Shown here piece by piece: positions 9,596 to 17,088 of a DNA stretch of 49,707 bases. The position numbers were made by a program, and so were the translations under genes. Numbering within the stretch: position 1 is the stretch's first letter; each line of letters opens with the position of its first letter. Source of the stretch: Pedosphaera sp. (lineage in GTDB: Bacteria > Verrucomicrobiota > Verrucomicrobiia > Limisphaerales > JADLHS01); the NCBI GenBank assembly GCA_009695195.1, contig SIBJ01000022.1:1-49707 (forward strand). Direction: 5' to 3'. Below the pieces are notes generated by a model. The model was not told where the DNA came from. It saw only the letters and a list, made by a program, of their open reading frames with translations, and ran no database searches.

Positions 9596-10858
9596 ATGCA
9601 ACCACTCTACGACCATAAACGCTACGCCGTTCTTTACGTGGACGACGAGGAGAAGTCCCTGAAGAACTTTACGCGCGCGTTCAGCGAGGAATTTCGCATC
9701 CTCACCGCCCCGAACGCGCAGGAAGGGCTCAAGCTGCTCGAAGCGCACAAGGACGAGATCGGCCTGTTGATGACCGACCAGCGGATGCCCGGCGAGAAAG
9801 GCGTCTGGCTGCTCGAACGCGCCCGCCAGCTTAATCCCCACATCATCCGCATCCTCGCCACCGCGTACTCCGACATGGACGCCGCCATCGCCGCCGTGAA
9901 CACCGGCGCGATCTACAAATACGTCACCAAACCGTGGGACCCGCCGCAACTCGAACAAACCCTGAAGCGCGGCCTCGAGTTTTTCCTCGTCCAGCGCGAG
10001 CGTGACGAGTTGCTCCGCGAAAAAATGTCCGTGCTCCACAACATGATGATCGCCGACCGCATCGTGAGCCTCGGTTTGCTCGCCGCCGGCCTGAGCCATC
10101 ACATCCGCAACGCGCTCGTGGCCGTCAAAACGTTTCTCGACCTCGCGCCCGCCAAGATGCAGGAGGAGAAAACGGAGCTGCAGGGCCTGCGCAATCCCGA
10201 TTTCTGGAAGGAGTATCACCAGAACGTCCAGTGGCAGATTGAACGCATCAACAATCTGCTCAAGGACCTCTGGACCGCGTCGGAAAGCCCGTCCTTTCAC
10301 TTTGCCGACACGGTGGTCCTGCGCGACGTGGTAAACACCGCCGTGGCCGCGCTGAATCCCAGTCTCACGGAAAAAAAGATCGCGGTCCTGAATCAAATTC
10401 CGGATTCGTTGCCGCCGCTCAACGTGGATCACCCGAAATTTTCGCGACTCTTCGAACTGCTGCTCAAGGACGAGATCGCCAGCCTGCCCGCCGGTTGCTC
10501 GGTCACGATCAAAGCCGAATTGCTCAACAGCACCGCGAAGCCGGAAATCCAGGTCGAAGTCAGCGACAACGGCCCCGGCCTGACGCAGGAAGCCTTGGGC
10601 GTCATCTTCGATCCCTTCGTCGTCCGCAGCGACACGCCTTCCGAATACGGCATCCATCTCATGGCGTGTTTTTTCATCGTCTATCATCACGGCGGCAAGA
10701 TCGAAGCCCGCAGCGAGAAAGGCCGCGGCACCACCTTCACCCTCCGCCTCCCGCTGAATCCGGAACAAGCCCCCGCGCCGATGAACGAAAATGATTTTCT
10801 CCAGAAACTTTTGGTCAACGAATCGCTTTGGAAAAAGCTGATTTCCTCGCCGGAGTGA
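9596..10858 (+). CDS. PhcR/PhcQ-like response regulator fused to a degenerate histidine-kinase domain
   Basis: The 420-residue protein starts with a receiver domain (about 10-128): acidic pair VDDEE, phospho-acceptor D61 in LMTDQRMPG, T89 in ATAY and K112 in VTKPW. It is followed by a DHp-like helix pair with H168 in AAGLSHHIRNALVAVKTF and an HATPase-like region. The ATP site is degenerate: the N-box Asn is replaced (LFELLLKDEIA) and the G2 glycines are lost (SEYGIHLMA), though G1 VSDNGPGL remains. A regulator with a kinase-type output is the hallmark of PhcR. It lies 26 bp after the kinase gene, in the same operon. It probably acts by phosphotransfer or protein binding, since no DNA-binding domain exists. 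Confidence 0.85.
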   Translation: MQPLYDHKRYAVLYVDDEEKSLKNFTRAFSEEFRILTAPNAQEGLKLLEAHKDEIGLLMTDQRMPGEKGVWLLERARQLNPHIIRILATAYSDMDAAIAAVNTGAIYKYVTKPWDPPQLEQTLKRGLEFFLVQRERDELLREKMSVLHNMMIADRIVSLGLLAAGLSHHIRNALVAVKTFLDLAPAKMQEEKTELQGLRNPDFWKEYHQNVQWQIERINNLLKDLWTASESPSFHFADTVVLRDVVNTAVAALNPSLTEKKIAVLNQIPDSLPPLNVDHPKFSRLFELLLKDEIASLPAGCSVTIKAELLNSTAKPEIQVEVSDNGPGLTQEALGVIFDPFVVRSDTPSEYGIHLMACFFIVYHHGGKIEARSEKGRGTTFTLRLPLNPEQAPAPMNENDFLQKLLVNESLWKKLISSPE

Positions 10859-10926
10859 CGGATCGCTCCCGGGTCTTGACGCAATAATCCTTCACACCCC
10901 GCCGGCGGTCATGGTTCAATGCGGCC

Positions 10927-12168
10927 ATGAACCTGACCCTTCGCCGATTGCTGGTTTCACTGAGCCTCGCGTTTCTCTTCTTCACCGCGCGCGCCGCAAC
11001 CGCGCCGTCCGTCGCGCCCCGCGACCGCATTTTGATCCTCATCTCGCTCGACGCATTCCGCTGGGACTATCTGCAAAAATTCCCGACGCCAAATCTTAAG
11101 CGCCTCGCCACCGGCGGCGTCCACGCCGAGCGGCTCATCCCGATGTTCCCCACGATGACGTTTCCGAACCACCACACGATCATGACCGGCTGGCGGCCCG
11201 CGCATCACGGCGTCATCCACAACAACATTTACGATCCAGTGACCAAGGGAACTTTCGCGTTCAACAAACCGGAACTGCAAGGCCCGGAGTGGTGGGGCGG
11301 CGAACCGATCTGGGCCACGGCCATCAAACAAGGCCGCCGCGCGGACGTTTTGTTTTGGCCCGGCACCGGCACGCCGATGGCGGGAATCTTGCCGACCGAG
11401 TGGAAACGCTACGACGGCAAACCCGAACCCAACGAAATCGTGGACCTGGGACTGGCCTGGCTCGATCAACCCGCGGAAAAGCGGCCCAGCTTTGTGACGT
11501 TGTATTTTCATCACGTGGATTCCGTCGGCCACAAGCACGGCCCCGATTCGCCCGAGACCGCCGCCTCCGTCGCCTCTGTGGACGAGGCAATGGGTCGGCT
11601 CGTCGCGGGCATCCATCGCCTCAAACTCGATGACATTGCCAACATCGTCATCGTCTCCGATCACGGCATGGCGAACATCAGTCCCGACCGCACCATCGCG
11701 CTCGGTGATTTCGTGGACTTGAAAACCGTGCAGGTGGATTTCTCCGGCGCCCTCGTCGGCCTGCGCCCGCTCGACGGAAACGTGGACGCGCTGTTCAAAG
11801 CCTTCAAAGGGAAGGAAAAACATTTTAAGACCTACCGCGCCGGGAACATGCCGAAGCGATACAACTTCAAGGGAAACCCACGCATCCCGCCCGTCATCGT
11901 GGTCGCCGACGACACCTGGTATCTCAGCAAACGCGCCGCGAACGAGCCGTCCACCCGTGAAATGAACAAAGCCACGCACGGCTTCGATCCGGAGCTTTCC
12001 TCGATGGGCGCGACGCTCATCGCGAACGGTCCTGCCTTCAAACGCGGCGTGACCATCGCGCCGGTGGAAAACGTCCACCTCTACAACCTCCTCTGCGCCA
12101 CGCTCGGCCTCAAACCCGCTCCGAACGACGGCGACAATCGGCTGGTGAAGAAAGTTCTGGCGAAGTAG
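10927..12168 (+). CDS. Ectonucleotide pyrophosphatase/phosphodiesterase (NPP, alkaline phosphatase superfamily)
   Basis: The 413-residue exported protein has an N-terminal signal peptide (MNLTLRRLLVSLSLAFLFFT). The metal and nucleophile motifs of the NPP family are present: ISLDAFRWDY (D42), nucleophile T78 in PTMTFPNHH, HHVDSVGHKHGP, VSDHGM and the late His in KATHGFDPE. Family members hydrolyse nucleotide or phospholipid phosphodiester bonds with two zinc ions in the periplasm or outside the cell; the substrate here is unknown. The start ATG 10927 directly precedes the signal peptide. A decayed copy of the last 25 codons lies downstream at 12461-12535. Confidence 0.9.
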   Translation: MNLTLRRLLVSLSLAFLFFTARAATAPSVAPRDRILILISLDAFRWDYLQKFPTPNLKRLATGGVHAERLIPMFPTMTFPNHHTIMTGWRPAHHGVIHNNIYDPVTKGTFAFNKPELQGPEWWGGEPIWATAIKQGRRADVLFWPGTGTPMAGILPTEWKRYDGKPEPNEIVDLGLAWLDQPAEKRPSFVTLYFHHVDSVGHKHGPDSPETAASVASVDEAMGRLVAGIHRLKLDDIANIVIVSDHGMANISPDRTIALGDFVDLKTVQVDFSGALVGLRPLDGNVDALFKAFKGKEKHFKTYRAGNMPKRYNFKGNPRIPPVIVVADDTWYLSKRAANEPSTREMNKATHGFDPELSSMGATLIANGPAFKRGVTIAPVENVHLYNLLCATLGLKPAPNDGDNRLVKKVLAK

Positions 12169-12170
12169 GC

Positions 12171-12416
12171 TCAGGCCCTGCGTTTGCGGACCCGGTGACG
12201 CGCGTGCCCGTTGAGCGGCGACACGCGCTCAATCAAAATCGCGCTCAGGTGGTGGGGGCGCTCGTGCTTGTCAATGATGATGACAAACGAGCCGCGCGGC
12301 GCGATGGAGATGAAATCCGGATGCGGCACCGCGTAAGTTTCGCCGCCGTTCGTGCGTACTTCGTAAGGCACGAACGGGACCGTGCGGTTAAACTCGCGAA
12401 TGGACTCAATGACCAT
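12171..12416 (-). CDS. Small conserved hypothetical protein
   Basis: The 81-residue product (MVIESIREFNRTVPFVPYEV, then NGGETYAVPHPDFISIAPRG and VIIIDKHERPHHLSAILIER) belongs to a type of short all-beta protein I have seen in Planctomycetota and Verrucomicrobiota, in which a PHPDF core is followed by a regularly spaced strand. No function is known to me. It is convergent with the phosphodiesterase gene, and the two stops are 2 bp apart. It sits between that gene and a decayed copy of its 3' end, so it may have arrived with a duplication. Confidence 0.65.
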   Translation of the reverse strand: MVIESIREFNRTVPFVPYEVRTNGGETYAVPHPDFISIAPRGSFVIIIDKHERPHHLSAILIERVSPLNGHARHRVRKRRA

Positions 12417-12765
12417 GTTGCACCAATAAGGACGTTGGCCCTGGTTATCAAGACCGACCCTGCGCCACCCTCGACCTCAAGCCCGCGCCGAACGCCGGCG
12501 ACCATTGGCTCGTGAAAACGGGGACGGCGAAGTGAGCCAACCGCGAACCACTCGCCGGCCAAGCTAAAGCTTGGACTCCAACGGGCCCGGCTGCACCGGC
12601 ACGCTGAGGGTAAGCCGACGCCAGTCCCTATGTGGGGAACGACTCTGCCTTTGACAGTTACGGCGACCGTTTCTATCGCGCCTTTCTGCCCGGAGCGGTG
12701 CCGTGCGGTGTGGCTCCGTGCGGGGTTGACTCGCAGAATCCCTCCGACTACAACAGCATCAAAGT
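12417..12765. other. Intergenic region with gene remnants
   Basis: This stretch contains the phosphodiesterase 3'-end remnant (12461-12535) and a short repeat around 12560-12600. It also holds an open frame from about 12614 to a stop at 12788-12790 that has amino-acid-like composition (for example GNDSAFDSYGDRFYRAFLPG) but no start codon after its upstream stop at 12611. That frame overlaps the first 25 bp of the next gene and is probably the tail of a lost gene. A longer ATG-initiated frame from 12630 runs into the TIR protein but lacks coding character before about 13060. Confidence 0.5.
12461..12535 (+). pseudogene. Remnant of phosphodiesterase 3' end
   Basis: Twenty-five codons including the stop translate to CATLDLKPAPNAGDHWLVK then TGTAK. 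This closely matches the last residues of the upstream phosphodiesterase (CATLGLKPAPNDGDNRLVK then KVLAK). No similarity is visible further upstream, where the small antisense gene lies. It is either a partial duplication or the surviving tail of a second paralogue. Confidence 0.75.
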
Positions 12766-13068
12766 ATGGACATCACGACTGCCACCCTGATCGGCCTCGC
12801 CATTCTCGCCTTGGTCATCATTGCGTTCTTCGCCGTGTTTCGCGGTCGAGGGAATTTCAGTATCAAGACCAAGTTGGGCGAAGCGAAGGCCGAAGGCGAG
12901 AACCCGCCGCCACCCACGGCCGTGCCCGTTGGCGTGAAGGTCAAAGGCGTGGCCGGACGCGACATTCATGCCCACAGCACCGGGGTGGGTGGCGTGGATG
13001 TGGATGCCAAAGCCAAAGGCGACATCAAGGCTACGCACACACCCGGAGCAGCGCCCCCAAAATCCTAG
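12766..13068 (+). CDS. Single-TM small protein preceding the TIR-STAND gene
   Basis: The 100-residue ORF has an N-terminal membrane helix (TATLIGLAILALVIIAFFAV) and a Pro/Gly/Lys-rich tail with AGRDIHAHSTG. High GC at third positions supports coding. The tail motif GRDI-H recurs just downstream in the frame of the TIR protein (AGRDIIHKHVAQEIHYH). The last codons contain C CCA AAA (13056-13062), an X XXY YYZ pattern one codon before the TAG. A -1 slip there would enter the TIR frame and give a membrane-anchored fusion. So this is either a separate partner protein or the N-terminus of the next gene. No Shine-Dalgarno sequence is clear. Confidence 0.65.
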   Translation: MDITTATLIGLAILALVIIAFFAVFRGRGNFSIKTKLGEAKAEGENPPPPTAVPVGVKVKGVAGRDIHAHSTGVGGVDVDAKAKGDIKATHTPGAAPPKS

Positions 13069-13184
13069 CCTCCGATTCCACCGCAGCATCGGAGGCATTT
13101 TCCGTTGAACACGGGCGGGCCGGGCGCGACATCATTCACAAGCACGTTGCGCAGGAAATCCATTACCATCTTCCGCAGTCACAT

Positions 13185-16100
13185 GTGTCCGGACTTGAAG
13201 TCCCCACAAGCCATTCAGAAGAGCGACCGCGCCGAATCGATGCGGCTGTCCCAAGTCGAGTCAAGTTAGGCGACACGTTTGACCTTTTGCTTCAGGTTAA
13301 AATGCCAGAATCGCCTCCGCTTGGATTGTCGGACTGGCCCTCCAAACTAACGGAACCGGAACGAGTCGAACAGGTTTCTGAGGTAGTACCGCTTTCCTTT
13401 CCCACGTCGCTGGTTGTTGATAGTTTAGATGAGTTTGGCAAGCCGAAGCACCGGCTGCTCCCAACAAAACTCCGCGCAAGCGTTGTCGCGCCAGAGTTCG
13501 ACATCCAAGGTAGTCACGAGAAGCTGCTTGAGGTTCCACCCGAAGGAAACTCGAAAGTCATCTCCTTCTTGCTCACGGCAAAAAAGAGAGGCAACCGCCG
13601 CTTAAACGTGGAGATCTATCGAACGGACGGCGAGTTGGTGGGCACAATTCCAGTCGCGACCAATGTCAACGGAGAAACAACGTTCCACGAGGCGTCGGTT
13701 GCCAGTTTGGTACTGGTGGTCATTGTGGGCGGTGAAAGCCCGACCAAAACTGCGGAAACGATACGCGCTCCTTCTTCGGTGCATGCGGATGAAGGCCGTC
13801 TTTTGGGCGCGCAGTCCTCTCCTTCAGTGACGGATCGTGCGCCAAGATTGCCTGCCTTGAGAAGGAAGCATGTCTTTCTCTCTTACTGTCGCGACAATGC
13901 TGGCGAAGCTGCTGAACTACGTGAAGCGCTCATTGCTGCCGGAGAAGAAGTTTGGTGGGATCAAGACATCCTCCCGGGCCAGGATTTCCGATTTGCCATC
14001 CGCCAAGCCATGAAGGCGAGCTACGCAGTTGTTTTGTGCCTCTCAAGAGAAACCGAGAGACGTATCACGACTGGAATCTATCCAGAAGCTCTCGAGGCGA
14101 TCGGTGCCTATCGTGAATACGCTCCCGGAGCCAACTACCTCATTCCAGTCCGGTTTTCCGAGTGCGAGGTCCCGCCAATTGAGATTGACGCTACCCGCAC
14201 CCTGGATCGTCTTCAGTATCTGGACTTGTTTCCGCCTGAAGTTCTGAAAGCACAAGTCCAGCGGCTGGTGCGAGCTATTAAAGCGACTCCCTTTCACCCG
14301 CAAAGAGAAAGCGGCACCAAAGTCCCTATCGAAATTAAGAGTCACGATTCAGGGCTGGGAGCCGTGGTTGGCGGGGTGCCCAGTCTGAAACAGACCGTCA
14401 GTCCGGGGGCGGTCGTCGCCAAGGAGCTTTCTGCGGGACACGACAACATCATCATTGGAACTTTGATTCAGCAAGCCGCGTCAGCCGTTCACGCTTCTCC
14501 CCTCCACCAGCTTCCCCCGCCGCCCGCCGCCTTCACGGGACGCGACGAAGAACTCGCCGATCTCGAAAAGAAACTCACCACTGACCACGCCGCCGGCGCG
14601 ACCATCTCAGGCAAACAACACGCCGGATTGCAGGGCCTGGGCGGTGTGGGCAAAACCGCGCTGGCCACGGTGCTCGCCCACCGGCTCCAGGACCGTTACC
14701 CGGACGCGCAACTTTACCTGAACCTGCGCGGGGCCGACCCCGACCATCGCCCGCCCGTCACATCCGTCGAGGCGATGCAGACCCTCATCCACGTTTTTCG
14801 GCCCGAAGCCCGGTTGCCGGACTCGCTCGACCAGCTCACTCCCTGGTATCATTCGGTGCTCAACGACGCCGGGCGCGTTTTGCTGTTGCTCGACAACGCC
14901 GCCGATGCCGACCAGGTGCGCCCGCTCCTGCCGCCAGCCAATTGTCTATTGATCGTCACCTCCCGCGCGCAGTTTCAACTGCCGGGCCTGGCTACGCGGA
15001 ACATTGATTGCCTCGCGCCTGCCAAATCCCAGGAACTCCTGCTCAAGCTCTCGGCGCGCTTCTACGGTGTCGCCAAAGAAGCGGCAGAACTTTGCGGCCA
15101 TCTGCCGCTGGCGCTGGAAGTTTTCGCCGGCGCGGTGAATGGCAGGAATCTTTCTTCGGTGCGCGAACTCCTCGACCGCCTGCGCGCGGGGAAGGACAAA
15201 CTCAGCGCCGTGGATGCCACGTTTCAACTCAGCTACGAACTGCTCGCAGATGACCTGCGCGGGTACTGGGTCCGGCTGGCCGTATTTTCCGCCAGTTTCG
15301 ATCTCCCTGCCGCCGCAGCGGTGTGGAGTGTAGGGCTAGACGATGTCGCCCGCGACGTCCTACAAGTATTCGTGAACGCGAGCCTGGTGGAATACAACCA
15401 AAGCAATGGCCGGTTTCGCCTGCACGACTTGGTGCGCCAGTTCTGCGACGGCAAACTCAATGAAGCCCAACGCATCGCCGCCCGGTTGCGTCATGCCCGC
15501 CATTATTGCTCCGTGGGTGCGACGACGGATAAACTCTACCAGCAAGGCGGGGAAAATGTGCGGCTCGGGGTGGAATTATTTGACCGCGAACGAACGCACC
15601 TGGAAGCCGCCTTCGATTGGCTGCAAACCCGGCGCGATCAGGAAACCGCCGCCCTGCTCGTCGAGTTGGTGGACGCAGTAGCTTACACCGGCGGTCTGCG
15701 ATTTCACCCGCGCCAGCGCATCCGGTGGCTGGAAGGCCAACTCGCCGCCGCCAGGATCACCAAGAATCGTGGAGCGGAAGGCGCCGCCCTCGGCAATCTC
15801 GGCAACGCCTACGCCGCCTTGGGCGACGCGCGCAAGGCCATCGAGTTCCACGAGCAGGCGCTGGTCATTGCCCGCGAGATCGGCGACCGGCGCGGGGAAG
15901 GCGCCGCCCTCGGCAATCTCGGCCACGCCTACGCCGCCTTGGGCGACGCGCGCAAGGCCATCGAGTTCCACGAGCAGGCGCTGGTCATTGCCCGCGAGAT
16001 CGGCGACCGGCGCGGGGAAGGCCAAGACCTCGGCAATCTCGGCAGCGCCTACTTCGCCTTGGGCGACGCGCGCAAGGCCATCGAGTTCTACGAGCAGCAG

Positions 16101-16538
16101 TTGGTGATTGGCCGCGAGATCGGCGACCGGCGCGGGGAAGGCACTGCCCTCGGCAATCTCGGCATCGCTTACAGGAACTTGGGCGACACGCGCAAGGCCA
16201 TCGAGTTCTACGAGCAGGCGCTGGTCGTCTTCCGCGAGATCGGCGACCGGCGCGGGGAAGGCAACGCCCTCGGCAATCTCGGCAACGCCTACGCCGCCTT
16301 GGGCGACGCGCGCAAGGCCATCGAGTTCTACGAGCAGCATCGGGACATCGCTCGCGAGATCGGCGACCGGCGCGGGGCAGGCAACGCCTTGTGGAACTCC
16401 GCTCTGGCGTTGGATCAATTGGGCGACCGGGCGCAGGCCATGGTACGCGCCGAGGAGGCACTGCGGATTCGCGAAGCCATCGAAGACCCCAACGCCGCCC
16501 AAGTCCGCGCGCAGTTGGCCAAGTGGCGCGGCCAGTAG
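13185..16538 (+). CDS. TIR / NB-ARC (STAND) / TPR protein, NLR-like
   Basis: Domains in order by position: a beta-rich region of unknown type (about 13260-13740); a TIR domain (13867-14275) with KHVFLSYCRDN, WWDQDILPGQDF and a candidate catalytic Glu in GIYPEALEAI; an NB-ARC NTPase (14520-15230) with P-loop GLGGVGKTALA, kinase-2 RVLLLLDNA and CGHLPLALEVF; a winged-helix segment; and C-terminal TPRs. TIR domains of this type often cleave NAD+ after the STAND module oligomerises, so a role in antiphage or conflict signalling is plausible. The start is uncertain: GTG 13185 is the first ordinary start codon in frame after the preceding ORF, yet coding similarity extends back to about 13062. GC content is lower than the neighbours before 14350, suggesting transfer. 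Confidence 0.82.
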   Translation: MSGLEVPTSHSEERPRRIDAAVPSRVKLGDTFDLLLQVKMPESPPLGLSDWPSKLTEPERVEQVSEVVPLSFPTSLVVDSLDEFGKPKHRLLPTKLRASVVAPEFDIQGSHEKLLEVPPEGNSKVISFLLTAKKRGNRRLNVEIYRTDGELVGTIPVATNVNGETTFHEASVASLVLVVIVGGESPTKTAETIRAPSSVHADEGRLLGAQSSPSVTDRAPRLPALRRKHVFLSYCRDNAGEAAELREALIAAGEEVWWDQDILPGQDFRFAIRQAMKASYAVVLCLSRETERRITTGIYPEALEAIGAYREYAPGANYLIPVRFSECEVPPIEIDATRTLDRLQYLDLFPPEVLKAQVQRLVRAIKATPFHPQRESGTKVPIEIKSHDSGLGAVVGGVPSLKQTVSPGAVVAKELSAGHDNIIIGTLIQQAASAVHASPLHQLPPPPAAFTGRDEELADLEKKLTTDHAAGATISGKQHAGLQGLGGVGKTALATVLAHRLQDRYPDAQLYLNLRGADPDHRPPVTSVEAMQTLIHVFRPEARLPDSLDQLTPWYHSVLNDAGRVLLLLDNAADADQVRPLLPPANCLLIVTSRAQFQLPGLATRNIDCLAPAKSQELLLKLSARFYGVAKEAAELCGHLPLALEVFAGAVNGRNLSSVRELLDRLRAGKDKLSAVDATFQLSYELLADDLRGYWVRLAVFSASFDLPAAAAVWSVGLDDVARDVLQVFVNASLVEYNQSNGRFRLHDLVRQFCDGKLNEAQRIAARLRHARHYCSVGATTDKLYQQGGENVRLGVELFDRERTHLEAAFDWLQTRRDQETAALLVELVDAVAYTGGLRFHPRQRIRWLEGQLAAARITKNRGAEGAALGNLGNAYAALGDARKAIEFHEQALVIAREIGDRRGEGAALGNLGHAYAALGDARKAIEFHEQALVIAREIGDRRGEGQDLGNLGSAYFALGDARKAIEFYEQQLVIGREIGDRRGEGTALGNLGIAYRNLGDTRKAIEFYEQALVVFREIGDRRGEGNALGNLGNAYAALGDARKAIEFYEQHRDIAREIGDRRGAGNALWNSALALDQLGDRAQAMVRAEEALRIREAIEDPNAAQVRAQLAKWRGQ
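15781..16500 (+). repeat. Tandem 120-bp TPR-coding repeats
   Basis: Five near-identical 120-bp units (15781, 15901, 16021, 16141 and 16261) each encode a 40-residue TPR of the form LGNLGNAYAALGDARKAIEF, followed by HEQALVIAREIGDRRGE. A sixth, degenerate unit begins at 16381. Units 1 and 2 differ at only a handful of bases, so the array expanded recently or is kept uniform by conversion. It forms the ligand-sensing end of the STAND protein. Copy number is likely variable between strains. Confidence 0.92.
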
Positions 16539-16666
16539 TTTTCGCAAAAAGACTCTCCAGTTTTGGCTGCGCCTTCCGCCGTCCGCCGCCGGCATCAGAT
16601 TTCGGCGGGCCAGGTCGGGTTTCGGGGTGACAAGTCGGCGAGACCGGTGGCGTTGAAAAATGTTTC

Positions 16667-16908
16667 ACGCTCGCCCTCACCCCGCCCAAGCGGGTTCCCT
16701 CACCCGGCCTGCGGCCACCCTCTCCCATCCGCTGGGCGAGGGAGAGCGGGGGAGCAGCCTTCGTCCATCCTCTGATTGCTCGTTGACTCTCCTGCCAACG
16801 CCAGCGCCCAACCGTTCAAACCACCGGCGAACGATTCCCCCTCTCCCCGGCTTGTCGCGCCGCAGCGCAGCGAAGGCGGAGGGAGAGGGCCGGGGTGAGG
16901 GCGAGCGT
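16667..16908. mobile_element. MITE-like element with 18-bp terminal inverted repeats
   Basis: ACGCTCGCCCTCACCCCG at 16667-16684 is exactly inverted at 16891-16908. The inside is rich in CTCTCCC/GGGAGAG blocks that pair with each other, so the whole 242 bp can fold as a long hairpin. There is no transposase inside. This looks like a non-autonomous, intergenic palindromic element. I cannot identify a target-site duplication with confidence. Confidence 0.65.
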
Positions 16909-16951
16909 TCCCACAAACTCCATCGCCCGCTTTCGAGTTGCCTTTTCGAAG

Positions 16952-17083
16952 TCACTTCGCAGTCACGACGACGTAATTCTTCTTCCCCTTCCGCAGCAGG
17001 ACGTGTTTGCCGAACAGACAATCGCTCACCGTCACGGCGCGCGTGGCGCTGGGTTCGCGGACGTTGTTGAGGTTCACGCCGCC
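16952..17083 (-). repeat. tyrS 3'-end copy A
   Basis: About 132 bp encode GGVNLNNVREPSATRAVT, then LFGKHVLLRKGKKNYVVVTAK and a TGA stop. This is the same sequence as the C-terminus of the real TyrRS at 19569. The reading frame is intact but has no gene in front: upstream of GGVN the sequence switches to the REP palindrome. It is the copy farthest from tyrS and may be the ancestral gene end displaced by insertions. Confidence 0.88.
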
Positions 17084-17088
17084 AAATC

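Noticed and set aside
12630..13060. ATG-initiated N-terminal extension of the TIR protein from 12630
   Set aside because: Residues before about 13060 are Arg/His-rich shadow sequence over the TM-containing ORF and have no hydrophobic or domain pattern. The coding frame there is the 12766-13068 one.
15781..16400. Tandem repeats as a CRISPR or non-coding satellite
   Set aside because: 120-bp period is a whole number of codons and encodes an uninterrupted TPR in frame with the upstream NB-ARC.
15576..16595. Long open frame on the minus strand opposite the TPR repeats (339 residues)
   Set aside because: It is the antisense of the 120-bp TPR units and its repetition comes from them. The plus-strand frame gives a known domain in order, so this is a shadow.
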